Source of the DNA: Algoriphagus faecimaris
GTDB taxonomy: Bacteria; Bacteroidota; Bacteroidia; Cytophagales; Cyclobacteriaceae
Length of the DNA stretch: 64,000 nt
NCBI RefSeq assembly: GCF_900101705.1
Contig: NZ_FNAC01000010.1
Location: 1 to 64,000 of the forward strand
Direction of reading: 5' to 3'
The notes under the pieces were generated by a model. That model worked only from the letters and a program-made list of their open reading frames with translations, was not told where the DNA came from and searched no databases. The position numbers were made by a program, and so were the translations under genes. Below are positions 18,163 through 27,202 of this stretch, in pieces (the stretch's first letter is position 1; the number at the start of each line of letters is the position of its first letter).

Positions 18163-19694
18163 TGGAAGTATTAAATAGCTTCATGTCTTGGGTTTTTAAA
18201 ACTAGACTGGGTCAGATAGAAAATTTCAAAAAAAACCCTATTCAAACTCAAAAGACTGTTTTATTTGATTTGGTAGATGCGGGGAGAAAAACTGAGTTTG
18301 GAAAGAAATATAATTTTTCGGAGATCAAGTCCTATCAAGATTTTGCGAATAATGTCCCCCTATTCGATTACGATAGTTTTAAGCCCTACATAGATCGTAC
18401 GATGCAGGGAAAGCAGGGTGTAATCTGGAATACCGAAATAGAGTGGTTTTCCAAATCATCCGGTACCACCTCCAGTAGAAGCAAATACATACCAGTTACA
18501 GAGGAAAGTCTGGAAGAGTGTCACTATAAGGGCGGAAAAGACATGCTCTCGCTTTATGTGAACAACTACCCCAATTCAAAGCTATTTTCAGGAAAAAATC
18601 TCACCATCGGAGGGACCCTAGAGAAAAACCCTTTGAATCCGCAGGGAACGGCTAAAGCAGGGGATATCTCTGCGGTGATTATGAAAAACTTGCCAATTTG
18701 GGCACAATTTGTAAGGACCCCAAGTCTTGAAACAGCCCTGATGAGCGAATGGGAATCCAAGATAGAAAAGATGGCCCATGAGACCATGAACGAAAATGTG
18801 GTCAGTTTGGCAGGAGTGCCTACTTGGACGGTGGTATTGCTTCGACGCATTTTAGAATTAAAAAAAGCAAAACATATTTTAGAAGTCTGGCCAAACTTGG
18901 AGGTGTTTTTTCATGGGGCTGTAGCCTTTGGGCCTTATCGTAGTCTCTTTCGGGAATTAATTCCCTCCGACAAGATGAGATACATGGAAACGTATAATGC
19001 CTCTGAGGGATTTTTTGGGATTCAGGATCAGCCAAATTCTGATGAAATGCTTCTATTGCTGGATTATGGAATTTTTTACGAATTCATTCCAATGGAAGAT
19101 TGGGAAACAGAAAACCCCAAGGTGATTCCTCTTCAAGAGGTGGAAGTAGATAAAAATTATGCCATTGTGATCTCCACCAATGGAGGGCTTTGGAGGTATA
19201 AAATAGGTGATACAATACGGTTTACTTCCATAAGCCCCTACCGCTTTAAAATATCCGGAAGGACCAAACACTTTATCAATGCTTTTGGAGAAGAGGTGAT
19301 TGTCGAAAACGCAGAACAGGCTATTGCTTTTGCTGCAGATAAGACGAATTCCAGTATCCTTAATTTCACCGCTGCCCCGGTTTATTTTAGCACTGAGGAA
19401 AATCAAGGAGCCCACGAATGGATCATCGAATTCAAAAATCCTCCTGAGGATGCTGCGGTCTTCAATGCCCACTTAGACGATGAGCTTCGGCGGATCAATT
19501 CCGACTACGATGCCAAGCGGTACAAAAACCTGGCCCTGAAGGAGCCAATCATTCATTTTGCGCCGGCAGGATTATTTGAAAAATGGCTAGGAAAAAAAGG
19601 CAAGCTAGGAGGTCAGCATAAAGTACCTCGGCTTTCTAATGACCGAGGCTATCTTGAAGAACTTCTCGACTTACTGAAAGAGGAAGTAGGGTAA
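18162..19694 (+). CDS. GH3-family acyl-adenylate/amido-synthetase-like protein
   Basis: The 510-residue protein belongs to the GH3 family, named after plant auxin-responsive acyl acid amido synthetases. The ATP-binding loop SKSSGTTSSRSKYIP is near residues 98-112. Further motifs are YNASEGFFGIQ and a C-terminal ATP-site segment, ALKEPIIHFA. Plant members adenylate a carboxylic acid and join it to an amino acid; the bacterial substrate is unknown to me. The start codon overlaps the lptB stop by one base, so synthesis is coupled to LPS export. It converges on the S10 peptidase gene with only 5 bases between. Confidence 0.85.
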   Translation: MEVLNSFMSWVFKTRLGQIENFKKNPIQTQKTVLFDLVDAGRKTEFGKKYNFSEIKSYQDFANNVPLFDYDSFKPYIDRTMQGKQGVIWNTEIEWFSKSSGTTSSRSKYIPVTEESLEECHYKGGKDMLSLYVNNYPNSKLFSGKNLTIGGTLEKNPLNPQGTAKAGDISAVIMKNLPIWAQFVRTPSLETALMSEWESKIEKMAHETMNENVVSLAGVPTWTVVLLRRILELKKAKHILEVWPNLEVFFHGAVAFGPYRSLFRELIPSDKMRYMETYNASEGFFGIQDQPNSDEMLLLLDYGIFYEFIPMEDWETENPKVIPLQEVEVDKNYAIVISTNGGLWRYKIGDTIRFTSISPYRFKISGRTKHFINAFGEEVIVENAEQAIAFAADKTNSSILNFTAAPVYFSTEENQGAHEWIIEFKNPPEDAAVFNAHLDDELRRINSDYDAKRYKNLALKEPIIHFAPAGLFEKWLGKKGKLGGQHKVPRLSNDRGYLEELLDLLKEEVG

Positions 19695-19699
19695 ATCCT

Positions 19700-21205
19700 T
19701 TATGGCTTAATTATTTTATTGATAAATCCTCTAATATCCTGAGCAAGAGCGTCGAAATCCTCCTGCCTATTGTACATCATGTGTCCCGCCTCATAGTAAT
19801 ACATGTGAATGCGGTTCTGCGGAAAATCATGTCTGGCAAAAGTAAATTCAGCATCAAAGAATGGCGTAATCAAATCGTAATAGCCATTGGCCACCATGAC
19901 TTGAAGTGCTGTATTTCGATGCATGACTTCACTCAATGCTCTAGCGGTACTGACGTAGGAAGGCTCCCAATAACTACCATCCGGTACAGTTCGCCATCGC
20001 CAAGCACTTCCGATTTGATTATTTGAACTGAGATAGGGTTCTTCTACATTTACCTTCAGCTCGTCTAGAATGTACTGATTGAAAACAGCACCATACGCAG
20101 CTTCTGTCATGTAATCGCTGGGATCACCAAGCACCGGACCTTCTGCTACCTGATCCGTCTCCACAGCCGCAAATCTGCCATCCAGGGTGCCAATGGCCTT
20201 TCCTTGCTGGCGTAGTAGTTCTTTTTTGAATCGATGCATCAAAATCTGATTGTCGGACCGTAGAATATATTCGATATCGAGCCCAGTAAAATAGCCTATT
20301 CGTTCAGCAATGGTTCTTTTTTGATCGGAGCTTTGTTTTTCACCTAGAAATAAAGACGGTAAATATTCTTCATAAGCAAAGTCTCTTGCTTCTTGGGCAA
20401 ATTCTTCAATGCTTTTACCTACACCGGATTTGCCATGATAGCGAGCGGTGAGGGCCATAGAGGGAAAATAGGTAAAAAAAGAGGTTAGATTATCGGACCA
20501 AGAGGAGGATCCTTGATAGTCAAGGGCTTGAGAAATTAAGATGATACCATTGAGAGAGACATGCTGTCCTCCCCCTTCCAAAACTTCGGCTACTTTGGCT
20601 GCACGTGTGGTGCCAAAGCTTTCTCCTGCCAAAAATTTAGGGGCTTGCCATCGTTTATTTTCTTTGATCCAAATACGGATAAATTGTGCTACGGACTCAG
20701 CATCTTCCTGTAGTCCCCAATAGTCTGCATTTTTCCCCTCGCCAATAACTCGGCTAAAGCCCGTACCTACAGGATCGATAAACACGAGATCTACCACGTC
20801 TAACAAAGCTTGACTATTTTCTACAAAGGGATAGGGAGCTGCGCCATCGTCTTTGGTAGCATCACTGTCTACTTTGACGACTTTGATACCAAAAAAACCC
20901 ATGTGAAGCCAAATTGATGCTGAGCCTGGACCTCCATTGAAGATAAACATCACGGGGCGTTCGCTGGACTCTACCCCTTTTCTGAGGTAGGACCAGCTCC
21001 AGATGGCGGCTGTTTTCTCTTGTTTTGAATTGCTGAGGAATGTTTCCTTGGCGATTACCTCATAGTTGATTTGCTGGCCCTGGATAGTGATCTCATGAGT
21101 GGAGGAAAAAGACCTTGCCGGAGGAAGGCTGTCTTTTTGCGCAAATGCTGAAAATGAAAGTAGAGTAATAGTCCAAATGCTGAGGACCATGGAGAATTGG
21201 TTCAT
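19700..21205 (-). CDS. Secreted serine carboxypeptidase-like peptidase (S10 family)
   Basis: The 501-residue protein has a signal peptide ending SFSAFAQ. It is an alpha/beta hydrolase of peptidase family S10. The oxyanion segment is FNGGPGSAS (residues 89-97) and the nucleophile Ser196 lies in AGESFGTT. Asp in GYYDLITPF and His in YEAGHMMY complete the triad. S10 enzymes remove C-terminal amino acids, usually at acidic pH; bacterial members are exported. The substrate is unknown. It lies downstream of the csaA-like gene with a 14-base gap, so the two are probably co-transcribed. Confidence 0.9.
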   Translation of the reverse strand: MNQFSMVLSIWTITLLSFSAFAQKDSLPPARSFSSTHEITIQGQQINYEVIAKETFLSNSKQEKTAAIWSWSYLRKGVESSERPVMFIFNGGPGSASIWLHMGFFGIKVVKVDSDATKDDGAAPYPFVENSQALLDVVDLVFIDPVGTGFSRVIGEGKNADYWGLQEDAESVAQFIRIWIKENKRWQAPKFLAGESFGTTRAAKVAEVLEGGGQHVSLNGIILISQALDYQGSSSWSDNLTSFFTYFPSMALTARYHGKSGVGKSIEEFAQEARDFAYEEYLPSLFLGEKQSSDQKRTIAERIGYFTGLDIEYILRSDNQILMHRFKKELLRQQGKAIGTLDGRFAAVETDQVAEGPVLGDPSDYMTEAAYGAVFNQYILDELKVNVEEPYLSSNNQIGSAWRWRTVPDGSYWEPSYVSTARALSEVMHRNTALQVMVANGYYDLITPFFDAEFTFARHDFPQNRIHMYYYEAGHMMYNRQEDFDALAQDIRGFINKIIKP

Positions 21206-21219
21206 GGAAATGAATGGTT

Positions 21220-21558
21220 TTAATGAAGCCGTGAGCCGTTGGGGACAGATCGTTCTAAAGAACTTAGTACAATATCACCATTTTTATCCGAAAACCCGGT
21301 GATCAAAACTTCCGACATGAAGTCAGCAATCTGTCGTGGTTTGAAGTTGACTACGGCGATGACTTGGCGACCAATCAAATCTTCTTTCTGATATAGCGCG
21401 GTCACTTGGGCAGAGGATTTTTTGATGCCAAGCTCTGCCCCAAAGTCTACCCAAATTTTATAAGCGGGCTTTCTGGCTTTTTCGAAATTTTCAACCTGTA
21501 GAATTGTACCTACTCTTAGATCAATTTTGGCGAATTCTTCGTAGTCAATCGTTTGCAT
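21220..21558 (-). CDS. csaA: CsaA-like tRNA-binding OB-fold protein
   Basis: The 112-residue protein is a single tRNA-binding OB-fold domain, like CsaA and the C-terminal domain of methionyl-tRNA synthetase. Typical segments are FAKIDLRVGTIL near the start, VNFKPRQIADFMSEVLITG in the middle and the C-terminal VPNGSRLH. CsaA has been proposed to be an export-related chaperone, but its role is not settled. It is probably first in a two-gene operon with the S10 peptidase gene. Confidence 0.88.
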   Translation of the reverse strand: MQTIDYEEFAKIDLRVGTILQVENFEKARKPAYKIWVDFGAELGIKKSSAQVTALYQKEDLIGRQVIAVVNFKPRQIADFMSEVLITGFSDKNGDIVLSSLERSVPNGSRLH

Positions 21559-21632
21559 AGAAGAAATTTTTACTATTTTTAGAAACCTTTTGCAAGACCC
21601 ATCAGTTACACACAGGTAATCTAATTCTAAAA

Positions 21633-21986
21633 ATGTTCAATTCTACAATATTTCCATTTAAAAAAGTGAGTTTTCTCGCTATTACTGTTATGGGAATGTG
21701 TCTGTGGACGGGAGAATCTTTGGCACAGGAAGAGCAGGACAAAGTTGAAATCGAACCTTTAAAATCGGTTGACAGACCCATTAGGGAAGATCATGCTGCA
21801 TCTCAAGAAGTTATTATTCCAAAAGTGATGGTCACCCCAAAATCTAAGACGCTTCCAACTCAAAGCACTCCAATTCGAAGAGAAGTGATTTTGGGTCAGG
21901 AAGGTAAAAAATCGACAGAGCCAGTTTCTTCTACTTTATCTTTCAATATATTTTTGTACGTGGTAGATAAATTTAAAGCGGACTAA
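21633..21986 (+). CDS. Small hypothetical exported protein
   Basis: I do not recognise this 117-residue protein. A hydrophobic segment with a likely signal-peptidase site, FLAITVMGMCLWTGESLAQ (about residues 14-32), is followed by a charged, Pro/Ser/Thr-rich and probably disordered region. The C-terminus is hydrophobic (SFNIFLYVVDKFKAD). It is followed by a strong terminator, supporting a real transcript. It is divergent from csaA. Confidence 0.55.
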   Translation: MFNSTIFPFKKVSFLAITVMGMCLWTGESLAQEEQDKVEIEPLKSVDRPIREDHAASQEVIIPKVMVTPKSKTLPTQSTPIRREVILGQEGKKSTEPVSSTLSFNIFLYVVDKFKAD

Positions 21987-22005
21987 TTTGTGTTTTCTTA
22001 ATAAT

Positions 22006-22036
22006 AAAAAAGAGACCCGTTCGGTCTCTTTTTTTT
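22006..22036. terminator. Bidirectional terminator
   Basis: AAAAAAGAGACC and GGTCTCTTTTTT form a 12-base stem with a five-base loop and a T run on both strands. It serves the small exported protein gene and the convergent HisA-like gene, whose stop lies at its right edge. Confidence 0.9.
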
Positions 22037-22769
22037 AGTTCTCGGAGATAAATTTTTCAAGATCTGATAAACTGATTTTGCCCTCGTAATAAGCCCTTCC
22101 AAAAACTGAGGCACTTACTCCCAAGTCTTTGAGTGCTTTAAAATCATCAATACCTCGGACGCCTCCGCTTGCAGCTAAATGAATCGTAGGAAATCTGCTT
22201 ATGATATTTTTAAACAACTCGAAATTGGGACCTTCCATTACACCGTCTCTACTCACATCGGAGCATTTTAGGTATTTCAATCCTCTGTCGTAAAAAAACT
22301 CAATATGATCATAAAGATCTATGCTTGTTTTTTTCAACCATCCCCTGATTTTAATTTTGTTATCAATCGGATTGCTATCGGCTGCTAAGTTGATTTTTTC
22401 GCGGCCATATGACAGCAGAAATTGTGCAAATCTCTCAGGGTGATTTGCCGCTGCTGAGGAAATAGTAACTGTTTTGGCCCCAAATTCAAAGCATTTGATC
22501 ACATCTCCGTCTGTAGTAATACCTCCTGTAAAATCAATCATGAGGTCGGTGTAGCCGGCCATTGCCTCAAGGATATGGTAGTTTTTTGGTTCGCCTCTTC
22601 TAGCACCGTCTAGGTCTACTAGATGGAGTCTTTTCATACCGATGGACTCAAATTGCTGAGCGATCTCCAGGGGGTTATTAGAGATGACCTCCTCAGTGGT
22701 AAAATCACCTCTTTTGAGGCGTACGCATTTGCCATTGATGAGATAAATGGATGGGATTATTTCAAACAT
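22035..22769 (-). CDS. HisA-like isomerase homologue lacking the catalytic Asp
   Basis: The 244-residue protein is clearly related to HisA, the TIM-barrel isomerase of ProFAR in histidine biosynthesis. Matching elements are GKCVRL (residues 13-18), VDLDGA (51-56), Asp131, SDVSRDG with Asp175, and the phosphate segment ASGGV. However, the general-base Asp of the PAIDL motif is Tyr9 here (IIPSIYL), encoded by TAT. The phosphate loop GGGIR/K reads TGGIT, and the Thr paired with the general-acid Asp is Ser170. No other his gene is nearby. It may be a repurposed paralogue or an enzyme using another residue. I withhold the symbol hisA for this reason. Confidence 0.8.
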   Translation of the reverse strand: MFEIIPSIYLINGKCVRLKRGDFTTEEVISNNPLEIAQQFESIGMKRLHLVDLDGARRGEPKNYHILEAMAGYTDLMIDFTGGITTDGDVIKCFEFGAKTVTISSAAANHPERFAQFLLSYGREKINLAADSNPIDNKIKIRGWLKKTSIDLYDHIEFFYDRGLKYLKCSDVSRDGVMEGPNFELFKNIISRFPTIHLAASGGVRGIDDFKALKDLGVSASVFGRAYYEGKISLSDLEKFISEN

Positions 22770-22933
22770 AATGCTAATAAATTCGACGAATTCTAATGGG
22801 CAGGTTTAGAAACTTTACCCTAAATATACTATAGATCACTAGTTCGGCACCGAGATTTGGCCGATTTCTTTACAAATAGTTAAATTTTGGTTGCTTTTGA
22901 AAGCCTCTATTCAAAAATTAACTTGTTTTATTT

Positions 22934-23971
22934 TCAATAAGTTAATCTACCTATTTTCCCCTGAGCCCCTGATGCCCAGATAGCTCCTCCTGAGTGTGCA
23001 CGGCTTACAGCATGCCATGACTCTTCACTAAAAGAAACCCAGTTCTTGCCGCCATCTTTTGAGAAATCCCCTCCGGAAGGGCCTACTGCGATCACCCAGT
23101 GATATAGCGGAAAATAGGTCACACCTGATCTATAGCCTGATGGTGGATTACTTGGAATCACCCAATTCTGAGTTTCAGTTAAGAATATAGCGGCATTTGC
23201 CTTCGCTTCCTTTTCCTTTAGATAGTCTCCACCTACTGTAACGATTTCGCCTTGACCAGCTTCAGAAACCGAAAAAACACCCTGAGAAGCTTCTCCTTGT
23301 ATGACTGGACTTTTCCATGATTCCCAAGATCTTCCACGATTGGCGGAATGGTATAATTTGGCCGAACTTCCACCACTTCCCAGCCATAGTTCATTTTCTC
23401 TTGCAAAAAGAGAGGAGGCACTTGCGGCAAATCCTGCCTCACCTTCATCTGCTGAGGGGGCCGTTTCTATCAAAGTCCAAGTTTCACCTTGATCGGTTGT
23501 TTCCAATATCATCCATTTGCCGTCTATAGGGTCTCCAAATACATATCCGCGATTTTTGTCAGTAAAACTGATCCCATCCAAGAATGCCTTGGCATTTTCT
23601 TCATGCTTTTTGGACCAGGTTTTTCCGCCGTCGCTAGTTTTGTAGATGACGGCAGGCTGTCCTGCAGAAACAGCAATCGCATTTTCTGCATCAAATCCAT
23701 AGATGGACCTGAAGTCTACACTATCCAGTCCATCGATGATGCCATGACTCCAGTTCTGTCCAGCATCGAGGGTTTTGAGCCAGCGTCCATTGCTCCCGCT
23801 TGCCCAAACTATATCAGCTGTCACTGATGAAAGTCCTCGTAAAGATGATTTAATTGGAGTTTCAAAAATCTCCCATCCTGTGGGTTGTTCTACTGCCGGA
23901 TACTCCGATTTCTTTTGGCAGGAAAAAAGCGCTACTGAAATCAATAGCGCTCCGATACTTTTTCTAAGCAT
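22934..23971 (-). CDS. YCF48-type beta-propeller lipoprotein
   Basis: The 345-residue protein has a lipoprotein leader (LLISVALFSC, Cys18). It carries repeats of the BNR/YCF48 type, with segments such as KTSDGGKTW, ETTDQGETW, HSANRGRSW and SKDGGKNW spaced along the chain, as in propellers related to plant HCF136. Its role is unknown; such proteins often act in assembly or binding on the outer membrane. It starts 12 bases after the preceding minus-strand gene (the TIM-barrel protein), so it is the last gene of the susCD-led operon. Confidence 0.82.
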   Translation of the reverse strand: MLRKSIGALLISVALFSCQKKSEYPAVEQPTGWEIFETPIKSSLRGLSSVTADIVWASGSNGRWLKTLDAGQNWSHGIIDGLDSVDFRSIYGFDAENAIAVSAGQPAVIYKTSDGGKTWSKKHEENAKAFLDGISFTDKNRGYVFGDPIDGKWMILETTDQGETWTLIETAPSADEGEAGFAASASSLFARENELWLGSGGSSAKLYHSANRGRSWESWKSPVIQGEASQGVFSVSEAGQGEIVTVGGDYLKEKEAKANAAIFLTETQNWVIPSNPPSGYRSGVTYFPLYHWVIAVGPSGGDFSKDGGKNWVSFSEESWHAVSRAHSGGAIWASGAQGKIGRLTY

Positions 23972-23983
23972 TTGTTATAATTT

Positions 23984-24895
23984 TTATGGAATGTCAACTT
24001 TTCTATAAGCTTCAATTAGAGCAAGCTCCCCCTCTTTTCCAGGTAGTGCATTGCCGTGTTCCATTCCGAGGATTCCTTTGAATCCTTTTTCATGAATGTA
24101 TTTGAACACATTCCCATAATGAATTTCTCCAGTTCCTGGTTCCTTTCTGCCGGGATTATCTCCGATTTGAATATAGGCGATCTCTTCCCAGGTTTTTTCC
24201 ATGGTAGCGATGAGATTCCCTTCATTGCGCTGCATGTGATAAGCATCATAAAGTATTTTGCAAGAGGAACTGTCTACGGCCTTGCATATCATGTACGTCT
24301 GATCAGCATGTCGGAGGAAAAGATCAGGATTATCGCTCAGCGGCTCTAAGACCATCGTCAGACCATGTGGTTCCAAGATTTCAGCCCCTCTTTTTAAGGC
24401 TTCGATGACATTGGCTGTCTGAATGCCCATGGGTAGGTTTCGTTCGAAATAGCCAGGGACTACAGTCATCCATTTGGCATCGACACGCTTAGCGGCCTCT
24501 ACTGATTTTCGGCAAGTATCCAGAAAAGTGTCCAGAAATTCTTTTTTTCCCGTAGCCAGAGATACTTTCCAGTTGTCTCCTCCATCTATCACGAAGACAC
24601 CCATCCGCATTCCCAAATCTGAAAGTGTCTTTCCGATCAGTTCTTGATCTGCAACTGACCTTCCGAGTAAGCCATTATCTTCCAGAGAGCGAAATCCTTG
24701 ATCTGCCATGAATTTTAACTCTTCGACCATTCCCCCAGGAGCAGAATTTCTAAACATCCCAAAGTGCGGTGCAAAGTCCATATTGAAAGTCGGTGCCTTT
24801 TTTTCTGCAGCCAATGCACTCATGCTTATGCCACCAGAAAGCCCCATAACTGTACTTCCAAGGCCTATTTTCTTTATAAATCCTCTTCTCTTCAT
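23984..24895 (-). CDS. Tat-exported TIM-barrel sugar isomerase/epimerase-like protein
   Basis: The 303-residue protein begins MKRRGFIKKIGLGS, a twin-arginine signal, with a likely cleavage after SALAA. The rest matches the AP-endonuclease-2/xylose-isomerase-like TIM barrel, closest in feel to hydroxypyruvate isomerase. LEPLSDNPDLFLRH and LYDAYHMQRNEGN provide Glu, Asp and His metal ligands, and GIHYGNV-like and GMEHG segments close the site. Family members isomerise or epimerise sugars, or hydrolyse 3-keto-glycosides. Tat export indicates folding before transport and a periplasmic job. It lies 3 bases downstream of the oxidoreductase gene. Confidence 0.85.
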   Translation of the reverse strand: MKRRGFIKKIGLGSTVMGLSGGISMSALAAEKKAPTFNMDFAPHFGMFRNSAPGGMVEELKFMADQGFRSLEDNGLLGRSVADQELIGKTLSDLGMRMGVFVIDGGDNWKVSLATGKKEFLDTFLDTCRKSVEAAKRVDAKWMTVVPGYFERNLPMGIQTANVIEALKRGAEILEPHGLTMVLEPLSDNPDLFLRHADQTYMICKAVDSSSCKILYDAYHMQRNEGNLIATMEKTWEEIAYIQIGDNPGRKEPGTGEIHYGNVFKYIHEKGFKGILGMEHGNALPGKEGELALIEAYRKVDIP

Positions 24896-24898
24896 GAT

Positions 24899-26212
24899 TT
24901 AGATTACTTTAGTTTTACCGGGTACAGCATGTGGATAATACCCGTCTTCATTGGGAAGTACTTTTGGTAAAGCATCCCAGTCCAATTTTTCCGGAAATAA
25001 ATCCACCGTACCGTTAAGTGCTTCTTCCCAAGTCAAAACTTTCCCAGAGTAGGTTGCATACCTGCCCATAATGGAAGTCATGGTACTCTTGGCGGCATTT
25101 TCAGCATCTTCAAACTTGTACTCCCCTTTGACTATAGCTGCCCAAAGCTCATCATGTTCCTGCTGATAGGGATTGGGGTTATTTTCTCGATTATGGGTGT
25201 AGATGGCGTTACCTTTCCAATCTGTCAGGTTTCCATGATTCCCAGCACTGAGATAGACTTTGCCTTTAGTACCTTGGAATGTTTCATCGACACGATTGGC
25301 AGCGCCGGGAAAGTGTCTGCATTCGCTATGAATCACCGAGCCATCGGCATAGGTAAATGTAATGACGTGATGGTCAAATATCTCTCCGTGTTCCTTACCT
25401 GTACGCACGGCACGGCCTCCTGTTCCTTCTGCCTTGACAGGATAGGACTGTTTTACCCAGTTAGCGATGTCTATGTTATGCACGTGCTGCTCGGTAATAT
25501 GATCACCGCAGAGCCAGTTGAAGTAGTACCAATTTCGCATCTGATACTCCATCTCAGTTTGTCCGGGTTGACGCTCTCGTACCCATACCCCTCCATCATT
25601 CCAGTAGACCTGTCCTCCGACTATATCTCCTACGGCTCCGTCATGAATTCGCTTGATTGTTTCGCGATAGTTGTTTTGATAATGTCGCTGTAGCCCAACT
25701 ACCACATTGAGTTTTTTGGCTTTTGCTTCCTCTGCTGCGGCGAGTACCCTTCTGATTCCCGGTGCATCTGTGGCAACCGGCTTTTCCATAAAAATCTGTT
25801 TCCCCTGCTTGACTGCTTCTTCAAAATGGGAAGGTCTGAAGCCCGGAGGAGAGGCTAGAATGACCACATCAGCTTCTGCGATGGCTTTCTTATAGCCATC
25901 AAACCCAACGAATTTCCGCTCTTCCGGCACATCAATTTTTTCTTTTCCATATTTATCAAGCATGGGTTTTAGGCTATTGTCTAGACGATCTCTAAATGCA
26001 TCTGCCATAGCTACAAGCTTGATGGGGTGACCGGTTTCCAAGGCTTGAAATACCGCACCGGTTCCTCTGCCTCCACAGCCTATTACTGCGAGTTTTAGGT
26101 GATTTTCTGTCGCAGCATAGGCGCCCGGCAGCACAAAAGGGGAAGTCAAAACTCCACCCGTAACTAGGGCAGATGTCTTGATAAAATCTCTTCTTGAGTT
26201 TTGGTTTTTCAT
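24899..26212 (-). CDS. Tat-exported Gfo/Idh/MocA-family oxidoreductase
   Basis: The 437-residue protein starts with a classic Tat motif (SRRDFIKTSALVTGG) and a signal ending GAYAA. The mature part has an NAD(P)-binding GCGGRGTG motif (about residues 45-52). The catalytic EKPVATD (about residue 143) and the conserved HVHNIDIANWV segment follow. The enzyme would oxidise or reduce a sugar or cyclitol in the periplasm with a tightly bound nicotinamide cofactor, as in Zymomonas glucose-fructose oxidoreductase. The substrate is unknown. Its gene lies between the FGE-like and TIM-barrel genes with gaps of 18 and 3 bases, so all belong to one transcript. Confidence 0.9.
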   Translation of the reverse strand: MKNQNSRRDFIKTSALVTGGVLTSPFVLPGAYAATENHLKLAVIGCGGRGTGAVFQALETGHPIKLVAMADAFRDRLDNSLKPMLDKYGKEKIDVPEERKFVGFDGYKKAIAEADVVILASPPGFRPSHFEEAVKQGKQIFMEKPVATDAPGIRRVLAAAEEAKAKKLNVVVGLQRHYQNNYRETIKRIHDGAVGDIVGGQVYWNDGGVWVRERQPGQTEMEYQMRNWYYFNWLCGDHITEQHVHNIDIANWVKQSYPVKAEGTGGRAVRTGKEHGEIFDHHVITFTYADGSVIHSECRHFPGAANRVDETFQGTKGKVYLSAGNHGNLTDWKGNAIYTHNRENNPNPYQQEHDELWAAIVKGEYKFEDAENAAKSTMTSIMGRYATYSGKVLTWEEALNGTVDLFPEKLDWDALPKVLPNEDGYYPHAVPGKTKVI

Positions 26213-26230
26213 AGTTAGGTTACTTTAGGG

Positions 26231-27187
26231 TTAATAATCAGAGATAGGTTCTTTTGAATAGTAGGCTTTGATTTCCTCGGGGCTAGGAGGCAAAAGAGGA
26301 CGGACTAAGCGTATTCCCAAAAATGGAGCTTCGGGAAACCACCATTGACTTTTAGGAATTTGGGGATCGATTTGCTTCCACTTTGGATCGCTTGCAAAGC
26401 GTCTGCTTGAACTAATTTCTTCTGCTGTGTGCTTAAAACTCCCTCCTCGAATTACTCTTGGGTAGAGTTTGGTGGAGGGATTTGTAGGATTTTTTCCAGG
26501 AGAGTTTTGGTAAAAGTCTGTGTCATATTGATCCGAGGTCCATTCCATCACATTGCCATAAATATCGTATAATCCCCAAGGGTTGGGCTTCTTTGTTCCG
26601 ACCTTTTGGGTGGATTCAGCAGTGTTTTCTTTGGTCCAGGCATATTCTTCCAAAAGGGACGAATCCTCTCCGAAGAAGTAAGTGGACTCAGTCCCCGCCC
26701 TTGCAGCATATTCCCATTCTGCCTCGGTGGGAAGTCTGTAAAAGATTCCTGTTTTAAGATAGAGCCAATGGCAAAACTGAATCGCCCCATACTGAGTCAT
26801 TCCTACGGCAGGTTTTCCTTCCTTTCCCATGCCAAAGGTCATGTCCAGATAGGGAATACTCGGTCTGCTTAAGCCATCCACTAGCTGACTGATGTCTTGT
26901 TCCGAAAGTGCTATCTCGTAGTTTTTATCCAAAAACATTTCGAAAATGTCCCAGGTGACCTCATGCGTTCCCATCCAAAAGGCATCGATTTTCACATTGT
27001 GGGCGGGCTTTTCATCGGGGAATGGGCTGGTAGAGGAACCCATCTGAAAAGTCCCCGCAGGAATGGGAACTAAGTCAAAATGAACTTCTGTACCAGGGAT
27101 TTTTTGGGTATAAGGCTCAAAATTTGGCGAATCGGAAATTTTTCCAATTAATATGAGAACTATAGCTAGGAGGGATTTTTTGATCAT
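26231..27187 (-). CDS. FGE-sulfatase/SUMF1-domain protein, catalytic cysteines missing
   Basis: The 318-residue protein has an N-terminal signal or anchor and one FGE-sulfatase domain. IPAGTFQMGS, HEVTWDIFEMF, RLPTEAEWEYAARAG, GLYDIYGNVMEWTSD and RGGSF are all present. True formylglycine-generating enzymes use two Cys in the C-terminal part of the domain; here that region (SFKHTAEEISSSRRFA) has none. The only Cys is Cys139 in the AIQFCHWL helix. No sulfatase gene is near. It is therefore more likely a binding or structural member of the fold than a sulfatase activator. It lies 15 bases downstream of the VCBS protein gene. Confidence 0.85.
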   Translation of the reverse strand: MIKKSLLAIVLILIGKISDSPNFEPYTQKIPGTEVHFDLVPIPAGTFQMGSSTSPFPDEKPAHNVKIDAFWMGTHEVTWDIFEMFLDKNYEIALSEQDISQLVDGLSRPSIPYLDMTFGMGKEGKPAVGMTQYGAIQFCHWLYLKTGIFYRLPTEAEWEYAARAGTESTYFFGEDSSLLEEYAWTKENTAESTQKVGTKKPNPWGLYDIYGNVMEWTSDQYDTDFYQNSPGKNPTNPSTKLYPRVIRGGSFKHTAEEISSSRRFASDPKWKQIDPQIPKSQWWFPEAPFLGIRLVRPLLPPSPEEIKAYYSKEPISDY

Positions 27188-27202
27188 TTTATTTCAAAGA
27201 GG

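Noticed and set aside
22934..23971. Photosynthesis-related assembly factor (YCF48/HCF136)
   Set aside because: The repeats match, but the organism shows no photosystem genes; only the fold name is kept.
26231..27187. Sulfatase-modifying (formylglycine-generating) enzyme
   Set aside because: The fold is right, but the catalytic Cys pair is absent and there is no sulfatase in the window, so the functional name was not applied.
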